Shown here: positions 9,120-17,407 of the stretch, in pieces | Numbering within the stretch: position 1 is the stretch's first letter | How the letters are laid out: each line of letters begins with the position of its first letter | NCBI GenBank assembly: GCA_003021655.1 | Contig: PXRP01000023.1 | Span: forward strand, 37,731-101,730 | DNA from: Halobacteriales archaeon QS_4_69_31 | Lineage (GTDB): Archaea > Halobacteriota > Halobacteria > Halobacteriales > Haloarculaceae | Direction of reading: 5' to 3' | Length of the DNA stretch: 64,000 bases | Position numbers and translations under genes: made by a program | The notes under the pieces: generated by a model | The model's input: only the letters and a program-made list of their open reading frames with translations | The model's database searches: none | What the model was told of the DNA's origin: nothing

Positions 9120-10826
9120 ATGACCACCCGGGTGGTCCTGGGGTACGGGTCGCTGGCCCAGGCTGTCGTGAGTGCGCTCGCCGACCGGCCCGGGGAGCTA
9201 CTCGTCGTCGCCGGGGACGAGACCGCCGTCGAAACGCTCCGGGAGGAGGGGATTGCGGCCGAGGTCGGCGACATCACGGACCCGGCCGTCCTCCGCGAGC
9301 AGGCGAGTCCGGAGACAGTCGTCGTGGCCACCGACGACGGCCAGCGCAACGAGGCGGCCGCGGGGGCGACACGCCAGGCGTTCCCGGGGGCGTTCCTGCT
9401 CGTCTACGCCGGCACGGCCCCGCCGAAGTCCCGGACCGCGCGACTGAGCGCCCTGGCCGACGAGGTGGTCGACCCCGGTCGGGTGGCCGTCGACCACCTC
9501 GGCGCGGTGACCGGCGAGGGGGGCGTGCGGGCACGGAAGTTACTGAGCGTCCTGCGGGACCTCGACGGGCCGCTGGCGGTCGTGACCCACGACAACCCCG
9601 ACCCGGACGCCATCGCGAGCGCCGTCGCGCTCCAGCGGCTCACCGAGCGGGCCGGCGGCGAGGGGGACATCTGCTACTACGGGAACATCAGCCACCAGGA
9701 GAACCGCGCGTTCGTCAACCTCCTCGAGTTCGACCTCAGAAACCTGGAGGACGGTGCCGACGTCGAGGAGTACGCCGGCGTCGCGCTCGTCGACCACTCG
9801 CGGGCCGGCGTCAACGACGGCCTCCCGGAGGGGACCGACGTCGACATCGTCATCGACCACCACCCGCCGCGGCTCCCGGTCGAGGCGCGGTTCGTCGACC
9901 TCCGGAGCGACGTCGGCGCGACGAGCACGCTCCTGGTCGACTACTACCGGCGACTCGACGTGACGCCCGACGAGGCGACCGCGACGGGGTTGCTGTTCGG
10001 CATCCGCGTCGACACCGACGAGTTCACCCGGGAGGTCTCGCCCGACGACTTCGAGGCCGCCGCCTTCCTGTTGCCCCGCGCCGACTTCGGGACGCTCGAG
10101 CGGATCGACTCGCCGAGCGTGAGCGCCGACACGCTCGCGACGATCGGGCGGGCGATCCGCAATCGCGAACGCCACGGTCCGGCGCTGGTCAGCGGCGTCG
10201 GCTACCTCACCGACCGCGACGCCCTCGCGCAGGCCGCCGACCGACTGCTCGACCTGGAGGACGTGACCACGACCTTCGTCTACGGGGTCGACGACGGGAC
10301 CGTCTACGTCTCCGCCCGGGCGCGAGGCACCGACGTCGACCTCGGGGAGACGCTCCGCGAGGCGTTCGGCCAGATCGGCAGCGCCGGCGGCCACGCCGAC
10401 ATGGCCGGCGCACAGCTCTCGCTCGGACTCCTGGAGTCGGTCGACACCGACGACGAGTCGCTCGTCGAGGTGGTCGACGCCGTCGTCACCGACCGCTTTC
10501 TCGACGCGTTCGACTCCCGGACTCACCGGGTCATCCGGGACGTCTATCCCGACGACTTCCACGGCGGGGACGAACTCGGGAGCGACGAGTACGTCCCCGA
10601 CGACGCCAGGCCCGAAGACTCCAGTTCCGGCACCGCTCCCGACGAGAGACACGGTGATGGTGCTGGCCGGTCGGACCCGGACGGCGACGCAAAGAACCCG
10701 ACCGAGGACGGCCAGGACTCGACAGACGACGATGGGGAGGCTGGCGGCGGAACGATGAGCGACGAGGGATCGGACGGCGAGAGTGCGAGCGATGAGGGAT
10801 CGGACAGCGAGAGGGCAGGCGAGTAG
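9120..10826 (+). CDS. TrkA-N (RCK-like) / DHH-DHHA1 phosphoesterase fusion
   Basis: A 568-residue protein. Residues 1-130 are a Rossmann NAD-binding TrkA-N-like domain (VVLGYGSLAQAVVSAL). Residues about 140-430 are a DHH phosphoesterase: VVTHDNPDPDAIASA, VDHSRAGVND, and the DHH-type IDHHPP metal motif, then a DHHA1 domain with GSAGGHADMAGAQL. The last 90 residues are a disordered Asp/Ser/Gly tail rich in DEGSD repeats. DHH proteins hydrolyse short nucleic acids or cyclic dinucleotides; the RCK-like half suggests nucleotide sensing, as in cyclic-di-AMP phosphodiesterases, but no activity can be assigned. The ATG at 9120 follows a TTTTTTACTT element by 27 bases; the GTG at 9051 is less likely. 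Confidence 0.88.
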   Translation: MTTRVVLGYGSLAQAVVSALADRPGELLVVAGDETAVETLREEGIAAEVGDITDPAVLREQASPETVVVATDDGQRNEAAAGATRQAFPGAFLLVYAGTAPPKSRTARLSALADEVVDPGRVAVDHLGAVTGEGGVRARKLLSVLRDLDGPLAVVTHDNPDPDAIASAVALQRLTERAGGEGDICYYGNISHQENRAFVNLLEFDLRNLEDGADVEEYAGVALVDHSRAGVNDGLPEGTDVDIVIDHHPPRLPVEARFVDLRSDVGATSTLLVDYYRRLDVTPDEATATGLLFGIRVDTDEFTREVSPDDFEAAAFLLPRADFGTLERIDSPSVSADTLATIGRAIRNRERHGPALVSGVGYLTDRDALAQAADRLLDLEDVTTTFVYGVDDGTVYVSARARGTDVDLGETLREAFGQIGSAGGHADMAGAQLSLGLLESVDTDDESLVEVVDAVVTDRFLDAFDSRTHRVIRDVYPDDFHGGDELGSDEYVPDDARPEDSSSGTAPDERHGDGAGRSDPDGDAKNPTEDGQDSTDDDGEAGGGTMSDEGSDGESASDEGSDSERAGE

Positions 10827-10934
10827 GGGTCGGACCCCTCGCCGGGCGTCGCCACTCGAGGGCCGTCGAGCGAGCGCGAGCCCGCCGGCCCGTCGACCCG
10901 GAAATTTTTCCACGTCGACGGCGTCGTGGCGGGT

Positions 10935-11729
10935 ATGGCGGACGAGGAGACCCCGATGGTGGGCGAGTACATGACCCGCGACGTCGATACGGTCTCGCTG
11001 ACCGACACCGTCGGGACGGTCGCGCGCCGCATCGCCGAGAGCGACGAACACAGCGGGTACCCGGTCTGTGAGGGGCGCCGCGTCGTGGGCTTCGTCACCG
11101 CGAGCGACCTCCTGCTGGAGGGTGACTACCAGACCATCGAGCAGGTGATGGCGACCGACCTGCTCGTCGCACACCCCGACATGAAAGTCGACGACGCGGC
11201 ACGCGTCATCCTGCGGTCGGGCATCCAGAAACTCCCCGTCGTCGGCGACGACGACAACCTCGTCGGGATCATCAGCAACGCCGACGTGATCCGCAGCCAG
11301 ATCGAGCGCGCCACCCCGGGCAAGGTCGACAAACTGATGCGCACGCTGGAGTCGATCCACGGCGTCGCCGTGACCGAGACCCGCCGCGAGGTGGCGCTGT
11401 CGGACCTCCGGCCCACCCAGGGGAAGGTGTACGCCGACGAACTCGAGGGCCGGCGGTACGAACTCGAACGCGGCCTGGCCGAACCGCTCGTCGTCATCGA
11501 CAACGACGGCGACCTGTTGCTCGCCGACGGCCACCACCGCGTGAAAGCCGCCGCCCGCCTCGGTATCGACCGGATGGACGCCTACGTCCTCGTCATCGAA
11601 CGCCGCGTCGACCTCGGGATGACCAAGACCGCCGAGAAAGAGGGCCTGCGGACCATCGACGACATCCAGGTCGTCGACTACGCTCACCACCCGCTGGTCA
11701 AGAAGACCCACCGGCTCCAGGATCCCTGA
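10935..11729 (+). CDS. CBS-pair protein with C-terminal ParB-like domain
   Basis: 264 residues. Two CBS motifs (residues about 8-60 and 70-125; TVARRIAESDEHSGYPV, KLPVVGDDDNLVGIISNADV) form an adenine-nucleotide-binding Bateman module. The C-terminal part (about 145-260) is ParB/Srx-like, with PLVVIDNDGDLLLADGHHRV, where the DGHHR motif is the nucleotide-binding/catalytic signature of that fold. This architecture is known in archaea, but its role is not established; an energy-sensing kinase-like or nuclease activity is possible. The ATG at 10935 is 29 bases after AAATTTTT, supporting a leaderless start. Confidence 0.88.
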   Translation: MADEETPMVGEYMTRDVDTVSLTDTVGTVARRIAESDEHSGYPVCEGRRVVGFVTASDLLLEGDYQTIEQVMATDLLVAHPDMKVDDAARVILRSGIQKLPVVGDDDNLVGIISNADVIRSQIERATPGKVDKLMRTLESIHGVAVTETRREVALSDLRPTQGKVYADELEGRRYELERGLAEPLVVIDNDGDLLLADGHHRVKAAARLGIDRMDAYVLVIERRVDLGMTKTAEKEGLRTIDDIQVVDYAHHPLVKKTHRLQDP

Positions 11730-11952
11730 CCGACCGGGTGCTCTCTCGCCCCGTCTCGACGACCGTCAGGTCGTCGTCGAGTCGGACCGAGAGCCGTTCA
11801 TCGTCGACGGGCACGTCGACCCGAATCCTGACGGGGTCGGTCGATTCCACCCCGGCAGCAGTGGTGCGCAGAAAGGGCAGCCCCGTCCAGGGTTCGGTCC
11901 GCAGGTCCCGGCCGTGGTCGTGGAGTTGTTTCCGAGTCCTATCAGGTTCCAA
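11698..11952 (-). CDS. Possible small protein, unrecognised
   Basis: An 84-residue open frame with a TTG start at 11952, overlapping the 3' end of the CBS gene. In its favour, third codon positions are strongly GC-biased and the middle (RIRVDVPVDDERLSVRLDD) alternates like beta strands. Against it, there is no ATG and no family resemblance. It may be a real haloarchaeal small protein or a decayed fragment. Confidence 0.3.
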   Translation of the reverse strand: MEPDRTRKQLHDHGRDLRTEPWTGLPFLRTTAAGVESTDPVRIRVDVPVDDERLSVRLDDDLTVVETGRESTRSVRDPGAGGSS

Positions 11953-12008
11953 ACTGAACGGCCCTACAGGAAATGACTATACGTCGACATCCCCTTCGGG
12001 AGGATACG

Positions 12009-13148
12009 ATGACGACGACCCCTGATGCGGTCCCCGACGACAGGGCCGGCGAGTCCGCGGGCGCCGCCCCGGCGGCGCAACCGGGTACCGGCAGCGACCA
12101 CGCGCTCGCGGTCCGGAACCTCTCGAAGACCTTCGGCAGCGGCGACGAGGCGGTCCGGGCCGTCGAGGACGTGAACTTCGCGGTCGAACCGGGCACCGTC
12201 GTGGGTCTGCTCGGTCCCAACGGCGCCGGGAAAACGACGACGATCAAGTCCATCCTCGGGCTGGTCGTCCCGGACGCGGGCGAGGTCCGGGTCGCCGGCG
12301 TGGACGTCCGGGAGAGCGCGCGCGAGGCCTACCGCCACGTCGGCGCGATGCTCGAAGGCGCGCGCAACGTCTACTGGAAGCTGACCCCCAGAGAGAACAT
12401 GGAGTTTTTCGCCGCCGTGGGCGACGAGGACCCCGCCGCGCTCCGCGAGCGCCACGACGCCCTGCTCGACCAGCTCTCGCTGACCGAGAAGGCCGACGAG
12501 CCGGTCAACGACCTCTCGCAGGGCCAGAAACAGAAGGTCTCGCTGGCCTGTGCGCTGGCCCGCGACGTCGACGTCGCACTCCTCGACGAGCCGACCCTCG
12601 GGCTGGACGTCGAGTCCAGCGTCGAACTCCGGCGGGAGATCCGCCGGCTGGCCGACAACGAGGAGACGACCGTCGTCCTCTCCAGCCACGACATGGACGT
12701 CGTCGAGGACGTCTGTGACCGCGTCATCGTGATGAACGACGGCGGGGTCGTCGCGGACGATTCGGTGGCGAACCTCGTCGACGTGTTCCGCTCGCACGTC
12801 TACCGGGTGGACCTGGACGGGACACTCCCCGGGCGGGCCCGCGACCGACTGCGCGACCGGTACGACGCCCGTGAGTTCGAGCGGGTCGCGGGCGGGAACC
12901 CGGACGGCGAGCGGTTCGTCGTCTCGCTGGCCGAGCCGGCACGCCTCTATGACCTGATGGACGACCTCCGGGAGGCCGGCCTGACCGTCGTCGGCCTCGA
13001 CTCGCTGGAGGCCGACCTGGAGTCGGCCTTCCTCGAACTGACCGACGGCGCCGCCGGACCGGACGGCGCCCGACCTGCCGGAGAGACGGGAGAGTCGCCG
13101 GCGGAGGGGGCGGCCCCCGCCGACGGGGGGGTGTCGGGTCGTGAGTGA
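12009..13148 (+). CDS. ABC-2 type transporter, ATP-binding protein
   Basis: ATPase subunit (379 residues) of an ABC exporter of unknown cargo. Seen: Walker A LLGPNGAGKTT (near residue 70), signature NDLSQGQKQKVSLA (near 166), Walker B VALLDEPTLGLDVES and the switch histidine in VVLSSHDMDVVEDV. The C-terminal 70 residues after DGVAVDD-like sequence form the extra domain common in this drug/polysaccharide exporter class, then an acidic tail. ATG 12009 is chosen: ACTATAC lies 30 bases upstream and GGAGGA just before the start; the in-frame ATG at 11973 would overlap the promoter. The permease gene overlaps its end by 8 bases, so the two are translationally coupled. Confidence 0.92.
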   Translation: MTTTPDAVPDDRAGESAGAAPAAQPGTGSDHALAVRNLSKTFGSGDEAVRAVEDVNFAVEPGTVVGLLGPNGAGKTTTIKSILGLVVPDAGEVRVAGVDVRESAREAYRHVGAMLEGARNVYWKLTPRENMEFFAAVGDEDPAALRERHDALLDQLSLTEKADEPVNDLSQGQKQKVSLACALARDVDVALLDEPTLGLDVESSVELRREIRRLADNEETTVVLSSHDMDVVEDVCDRVIVMNDGGVVADDSVANLVDVFRSHVYRVDLDGTLPGRARDRLRDRYDAREFERVAGGNPDGERFVVSLAEPARLYDLMDDLREAGLTVVGLDSLEADLESAFLELTDGAAGPDGARPAGETGESPAEGAAPADGGVSGRE

Positions 13149-14010
13149 CGCGACCCCCGCGGCCGGTGACGGGACCGCCGCGAGCCGCGCCCGCGCCACC
13201 GGCGGGGGCGACAGCCCCGGACGGGGGACCCGCGGGACGGGCGGCTACTGGACGCTGTTCGTTGCCATGGTCAAACACAGGGTCGCCCACCTCAGGCGGT
13301 ATCCCGTGAACACGCTGTCGGGGCTGGCCAACGCGATGATCCTCTTCGCGGTCATCTTCTTCGGCGGCCGGGCGCTGGACAGCCGGGCGCTGGCCGACAG
13401 CCTCGAAGGGATCATCGTCGGCTTCTTCCTGTTTTCTATCGCGACGACGGCCTTCGCGGCCTCGGCGTGGGGCGTCACCCGCGAGTCCCAGTGGGGGACG
13501 CTCGAACAGCTGTACATGTCGCCGCTCGGGTTCGGGCCCGCGATGCTCACCCGGACGGTCGTCCGGCTCATCGAGAGCTTCGTCTGGGGGGCCGGGACGC
13601 TGGCCTTCATGCTCCTGTTGACCGGCGAGACGCTCGCGTTCCCCGTGGTGACGCTCCTCGTCGTCGGCGTACTGGCCGTGGCGCCGGCGCTCGGGATGGG
13701 CTTTGGCTTCGCCGCGCTGGCGTTACTGTACAAGCGCGTCGAGAACATCTTCCAGGTCGTCAACTTCGCGTTCGTCGGGCTGATTTCGGCGCCCGTCAGC
13801 GGGGTGGTCTGGGCGCGACTGCTCCCGGTCTCGCAGGGGAGTTACGTCCTGGGCCTCGTGATGCGGGAGGGCCGCCGGCTCTGGGAACTCCCGTCGACCG
13901 AACTCGGTCTGCTCGTCGCCACCGCGATCGGGTATTTCGTCGCCGGCTACGCCGTCTTCATGTGGGCCAGCAGGCGCGCCCGCGAGCAGGGACTGATGGG
14001 CCATTACTGA
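13141..14010 (+). CDS. ABC-2 type transporter, permease
   Basis: Membrane subunit (289 residues) with about six hydrophobic segments after a 35-residue polar N-terminus. It starts with GTG inside the last codons of the ATPase gene. Seen: VKHRVAHLRRYPVNTL, a long central helix pair, and the amphipathic ESQWGTLEQLYMSPLG elbow, typical of ABC-2 permeases that contact the ATPase. It partners the preceding ATPase as an exporter. Substrate unknown. Confidence 0.9.
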   Translation: MSDATPAAGDGTAASRARATGGGDSPGRGTRGTGGYWTLFVAMVKHRVAHLRRYPVNTLSGLANAMILFAVIFFGGRALDSRALADSLEGIIVGFFLFSIATTAFAASAWGVTRESQWGTLEQLYMSPLGFGPAMLTRTVVRLIESFVWGAGTLAFMLLLTGETLAFPVVTLLVVGVLAVAPALGMGFGFAALALLYKRVENIFQVVNFAFVGLISAPVSGVVWARLLPVSQGSYVLGLVMREGRRLWELPSTELGLLVATAIGYFVAGYAVFMWASRRAREQGLMGHY

Positions 14011-14117
14011 CGAGGGCCACTACTGCAACCTGTCCACCCGCTAACGCTTCCGTCGCAAGTCAATCCGCAACCAACACGAAAGCAGGCTTATCAGCACGTT
14101 TCGGTAACCGGTACGAT

Positions 14118-16292
14118 ATGGACGAGCGGACCGACGGGGCAGGTCCGGAGAGCGAGGTGGAGCCGACGGCCGAGGTGGAGGCCGACACCGGGACCGCTTC
14201 CGGCGAGGACGGACAGACGGGCGGGAAGACGACGCGCCGCCGGAGGCTCGAACAGTACGAGCGGATCGTCGAGACGGTCGACGACGGGGTCTACGTTCTC
14301 GACGAGGAGTTCAACATCGTGCGGGTCAACGACGCCGTCTCGGAGTTGACGGGCTACTCGCGGTCGGAGCTAGTCGGCGCGAACGCGGCACTGCTCGCCA
14401 CCGAGGAGACGATAGACCAGGCCGCGGCGGTCAGCGAGGCCCTCAGGACGGGCGACGGGAGTGCGGCGACGATCACGACGACGATTCAGACGGCTGACGG
14501 CGACGAACTCCCGGTCGAGACGCGGTTCTCGGTCTACGAATTCTCGGACGGGAGCTACGGACAGGTCGGCGTCGTCAGGGACATCTCCGACCGGCTCCGG
14601 TACGAGCGGACGCTGACGGCGCTGCACGACTCGACGCGGGAGTTGCTTCACGCCGAGACGCCGGCCGAGGTCTGCGACCTGGTCACGACCACCGCGACCG
14701 AGGTCATCGACCTCTCGGCGGCGGCCGTCTACCTCCTCGACGCCGAGGCGACCGCCCTGCGCCCCGAGGGGGCGGCAACCGACCGTCCCTCGTCGCTCCC
14801 CTCGCTTGACCCCGTCAGCCCCGGCGACGGGCCCGTCTGGGAGACGTTCGTCACGGGCGAGCGGCGGGTCGGCGCCGCGGTCCCGCCCGCAGAGGCGGGC
14901 GATGACGACTCGCCGGGTGGCGGGGTCTTCATCCCGCTCGGCGACCACGGCGTGTTCTCCGTCGCAGTCCCGGACGTCGACCGGGTCGACCCCGACACGA
15001 TGGAACTCATCGACCTCGTGGCCGCCAGCGCCGAGGCGGCGCTCGAACGCGTCGACAGGGACGCCCGCCTGCGGGAGCGCGACCGCGAACTCCGCGAGCA
15101 GAACGAACAGCTCAGGCGCCTGGAGGGTATAAACGAGGTGATCCGCCGGATCGACCGCGCGGTCGTCGGCGCTGACTCGCCGGACGCGGTCGAGTCGGCT
15201 GTCTGTGAGGAGTTGGCCCGCTCGGAACTGTTCACCTTCGCGTGGATCGGCCGGGTTGATGGCACGGCCGTCGAGGCCGGCGCCTGGGCCGGCGACGGCT
15301 CGCAGTATCTCGACGCCGTCGACCGGTCGCTGGCGGGCGAGGGTGGCCCCCCGGCGGTCAGGACCGCACGGACCGGCGAGAAGACCGTCGTCCCCTCTGT
15401 CGTCGCGGACCTCCAGGCCGAGCCCTGGCGGAGCGAGGCCCTCTCCCGGAGGTTCCAGTCGGCCATCAGCGTGCCACTCAGGCGCAACGAGGCGACAGTC
15501 GGCGTCCTGACTGCCTTTACCTCCCGGCAGGGCGACGTGACCGAGCGGATGGGAGAGGTGTTCCGCGACCTCGGAGAGACTGTCTCGGACGCGTTGCGGG
15601 TCGCCGAGACCAAACAGTGGCTCTCTGCCGAGAGCGTCGTGGAACTCGACCTGGCGATACGGGCGCCCGAGAGCCCGCTGACGGCCCTCGCGACCGAGGT
15701 CGGGGCCGACCTCGTCCACGACGGCACTATCGCGACCGACGACGGGGCAAGCCGGACGTTCTTGCGCGTCGAAGGAGCGGACTTCGGGGCCGTCCGGGAC
15801 GCCGCCCGCGAACAGGCCGCCGTCGAAACCGTCGAGAACCGGTCGGCCGACCCCGAAGACCCGCGCGTCGAACTCCACCTGTCCGCGCCGACGATCCCCG
15901 AGCGGGTGACCGACCAGGGGTCGCGGATCCAGTCGCTGACGGTCGGGGCCGACGAGACCGCGATGACGGTCCAGGTCCCGCTGACGGCGACTGTCCGCGA
16001 CCTGGTCGAACGGCTCGACGCCGCCTACGAGTCCGCCCCCCTCCAGGCCCGCCGCGACCGGACCAGGCCCGCGCGGACGGCCGACGGCTTCCGGCTCGCC
16101 GTCCGCGAGGGTCTCACCGACCGACAGTGGCGGATCCTCCGGTCGGCGTACCTGAGCGGCTACTTCGACTGGCCGCGAACTACCACCGGCGAGGAGGTCG
16201 CCGACTCCTTCGACGTCTCCCAGCCGACGATCAACCGTCACCTGCGGGTGAGCGAACGCAAACTCCTCGCGCTCCTCTTCGAGGACGACTGA
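14118..16292 (+). CDS. Bat-like regulator: PAS-GAF-GAF with bacterio-opsin activator HTH
   Basis: 724-residue haloarchaeal sensor/transcription factor. Domains in order: acidic disordered N-terminus (1-45), a PAS domain (about 50-160; VYVLDEEFNIVRVNDAV), a GAF-like domain (170-310), a short coiled coil (LRERDRELREQNEQL), a second GAF (340-500; RRFQSAISVPLRRNE), the BAT-type domain, and the C-terminal HTH_10 (LTDRQWRILRSAYLSGYFDW, then DVSQPTINRHLRVSERK). There is no kinase domain, so input is coupled directly to DNA binding, as in Bat. The ATG at 14118 follows a GCTTATC element by 28 bases. Targets are unknown; the HalOD1 gene downstream is a possible partner. Confidence 0.9.
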   Translation: MDERTDGAGPESEVEPTAEVEADTGTASGEDGQTGGKTTRRRRLEQYERIVETVDDGVYVLDEEFNIVRVNDAVSELTGYSRSELVGANAALLATEETIDQAAAVSEALRTGDGSAATITTTIQTADGDELPVETRFSVYEFSDGSYGQVGVVRDISDRLRYERTLTALHDSTRELLHAETPAEVCDLVTTTATEVIDLSAAAVYLLDAEATALRPEGAATDRPSSLPSLDPVSPGDGPVWETFVTGERRVGAAVPPAEAGDDDSPGGGVFIPLGDHGVFSVAVPDVDRVDPDTMELIDLVAASAEAALERVDRDARLRERDRELREQNEQLRRLEGINEVIRRIDRAVVGADSPDAVESAVCEELARSELFTFAWIGRVDGTAVEAGAWAGDGSQYLDAVDRSLAGEGGPPAVRTARTGEKTVVPSVVADLQAEPWRSEALSRRFQSAISVPLRRNEATVGVLTAFTSRQGDVTERMGEVFRDLGETVSDALRVAETKQWLSAESVVELDLAIRAPESPLTALATEVGADLVHDGTIATDDGASRTFLRVEGADFGAVRDAAREQAAVETVENRSADPEDPRVELHLSAPTIPERVTDQGSRIQSLTVGADETAMTVQVPLTATVRDLVERLDAAYESAPLQARRDRTRPARTADGFRLAVREGLTDRQWRILRSAYLSGYFDWPRTTTGEEVADSFDVSQPTINRHLRVSERKLLALLFEDD

Positions 16293-16393
16293 GACGCCAC
16301 CCCCTGATTTATACATATATCCCCCGCCCGCCCGCCGGTGTATTCAGCTAGCGGTGAAAGCTACGGCGGCGGACTCGGTACGTGAAAGCGACT

Positions 16394-16687
16394 ATGGAGG
16401 AGTCACCAAACGTCTACGAAGCGAGCCCCGACGAGCGTGTGAGCAACGTGGTCGTCCGCGCGCTGGCGGACGCGATGGGGACGACCCCGGCGGCGATGGA
16501 CGTCCGACTGTACGATGTCGTCGACCCTGACGCACTGGACGCCCTGTTTTCCTCCGCCGGGAGCGGCGTCGACCCGCACGTGTCGTTCTCGATAGCCGGC
16601 AAACAGGTCGTCGTCGACGGCGACCGGCGGGTGCACGTCACTACCCGGAACGCCCCGGCAGGGACCGTCGAGCGCGCGACGCCCTGA
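16394..16687 (+). CDS. HalOD1 output-domain protein
   Basis: A stand-alone HalOD1 domain (97 residues). Seen: VSNVVVRALADAMGTT and the hallmark LYDVVDPDALDALF, then two strands (VSFSIAGKQVVVDGDRRVHV). HalOD1 occurs at the ends of haloarchaeal response regulators and as small single-domain proteins; its mechanism is unknown. It follows the Bat-like regulator by about 100 bases. The ATG at 16394 was taken; a GTG at 16382 would add four residues. Confidence 0.85.
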   Translation: MEESPNVYEASPDERVSNVVVRALADAMGTTPAAMDVRLYDVVDPDALDALFSSAGSGVDPHVSFSIAGKQVVVDGDRRVHVTTRNAPAGTVERATP

Positions 16688-17290
16688 TACCGAGGTCCGG
16701 CACGTCCGCGACGCAAGCGGCTCACGACGAGCGCGCCGGGTGTCGCGATTGGTCCCGAGCCCGGACCCCGGTCCCGGCGACACCGGCGCCAGACCGCGAG
16801 GAGGTGGTCGCAGTCACACTGAGGGGCTCCGTCGTCGGCGTCTGGGACGCGGTGGGCGTCGAGGACACGGTGACGTCGAGGACACGGTGGGCCCGGGGGC
16901 GTAGTCACACCGGCAGGCGTCGTTGTCGGTGGTGGGGACCAGTGGCAGTCGGGACGCTGTAGCCACGGCAGTCCAACCGGCAACAGTCATCCGCGGGGGC
17001 CCGGTCCTCGGTGACGACCTCCACTGTCGCGGTGATCGTGGACGTGAGGCCGTGTGCGTTCGATAAAGCTGTTCTTTACGAGTTATCGCGGGTCGGTTAT
17101 CAGTGCCTTACTAGGGCACGCGGGTCGGTCGTTCGTGCTTTCCGGGGCGAACGTGGGTCGATTGCCTGACGCGGCGACCCATCACGAAGGCGTCCGGCAA
17201 CAAACCGGAAACGTAAATTGCACGGACCGCGAGGAGAGTGGCGTCCGACCGGCAAAAACGAATTTTTCTGTAGGTACCACTTACCCGGAC
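16688..17290. other. Gene-poor stretch between HalOD1 and terpene-synthase-like genes
   Basis: About 600 bases with no supported gene. It contains a short near-tandem repeat (a 15-base GTCGAGGACACGGTG unit twice near 16855-16885) and, from 17050, a local fall in GC. Open frames on the minus strand are Pro/Arg-rich and lack a start context. It may hold a decayed gene or regulatory DNA. Confidence 0.4.
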
Positions 17291-17407
17291 ATGGTTGCGA
17301 ACTCCGGCTCGCTGGGTTCGGTGACAAAAAAGTACGACCATCATACTCGCGAGTACCGACTGTATACGACCACGGACAGGCTCCGGGAGTACAATGATGG
17401 CCACTAG
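17291..17407 (+). CDS. Possible small leader ORF, unrecognised
   Basis: A 38-codon frame beginning MVANSGSLGSVTKKYDHHTR and ending in its stop inside the first codons of the next gene (14-base overlap). ATTTTTCT lies about 26 bases before the ATG, a good leaderless promoter position. GC is lower than in its surroundings. It could be a small protein, a leader peptide coupled to the downstream gene, or chance. No homologue comes to mind. Confidence 0.35.
   Translation: MVANSGSLGSVTKKYDHHTREYRLYTTTDRLREYNDGH

Noticed and set aside
16414..16983. Minus-strand frame overlapping the HalOD1 gene
   Set aside because: Pro/Arg/Cys-rich shadow of HalOD1 plus intergenic DNA; the Cys pairs are not arranged as a zinc finger.
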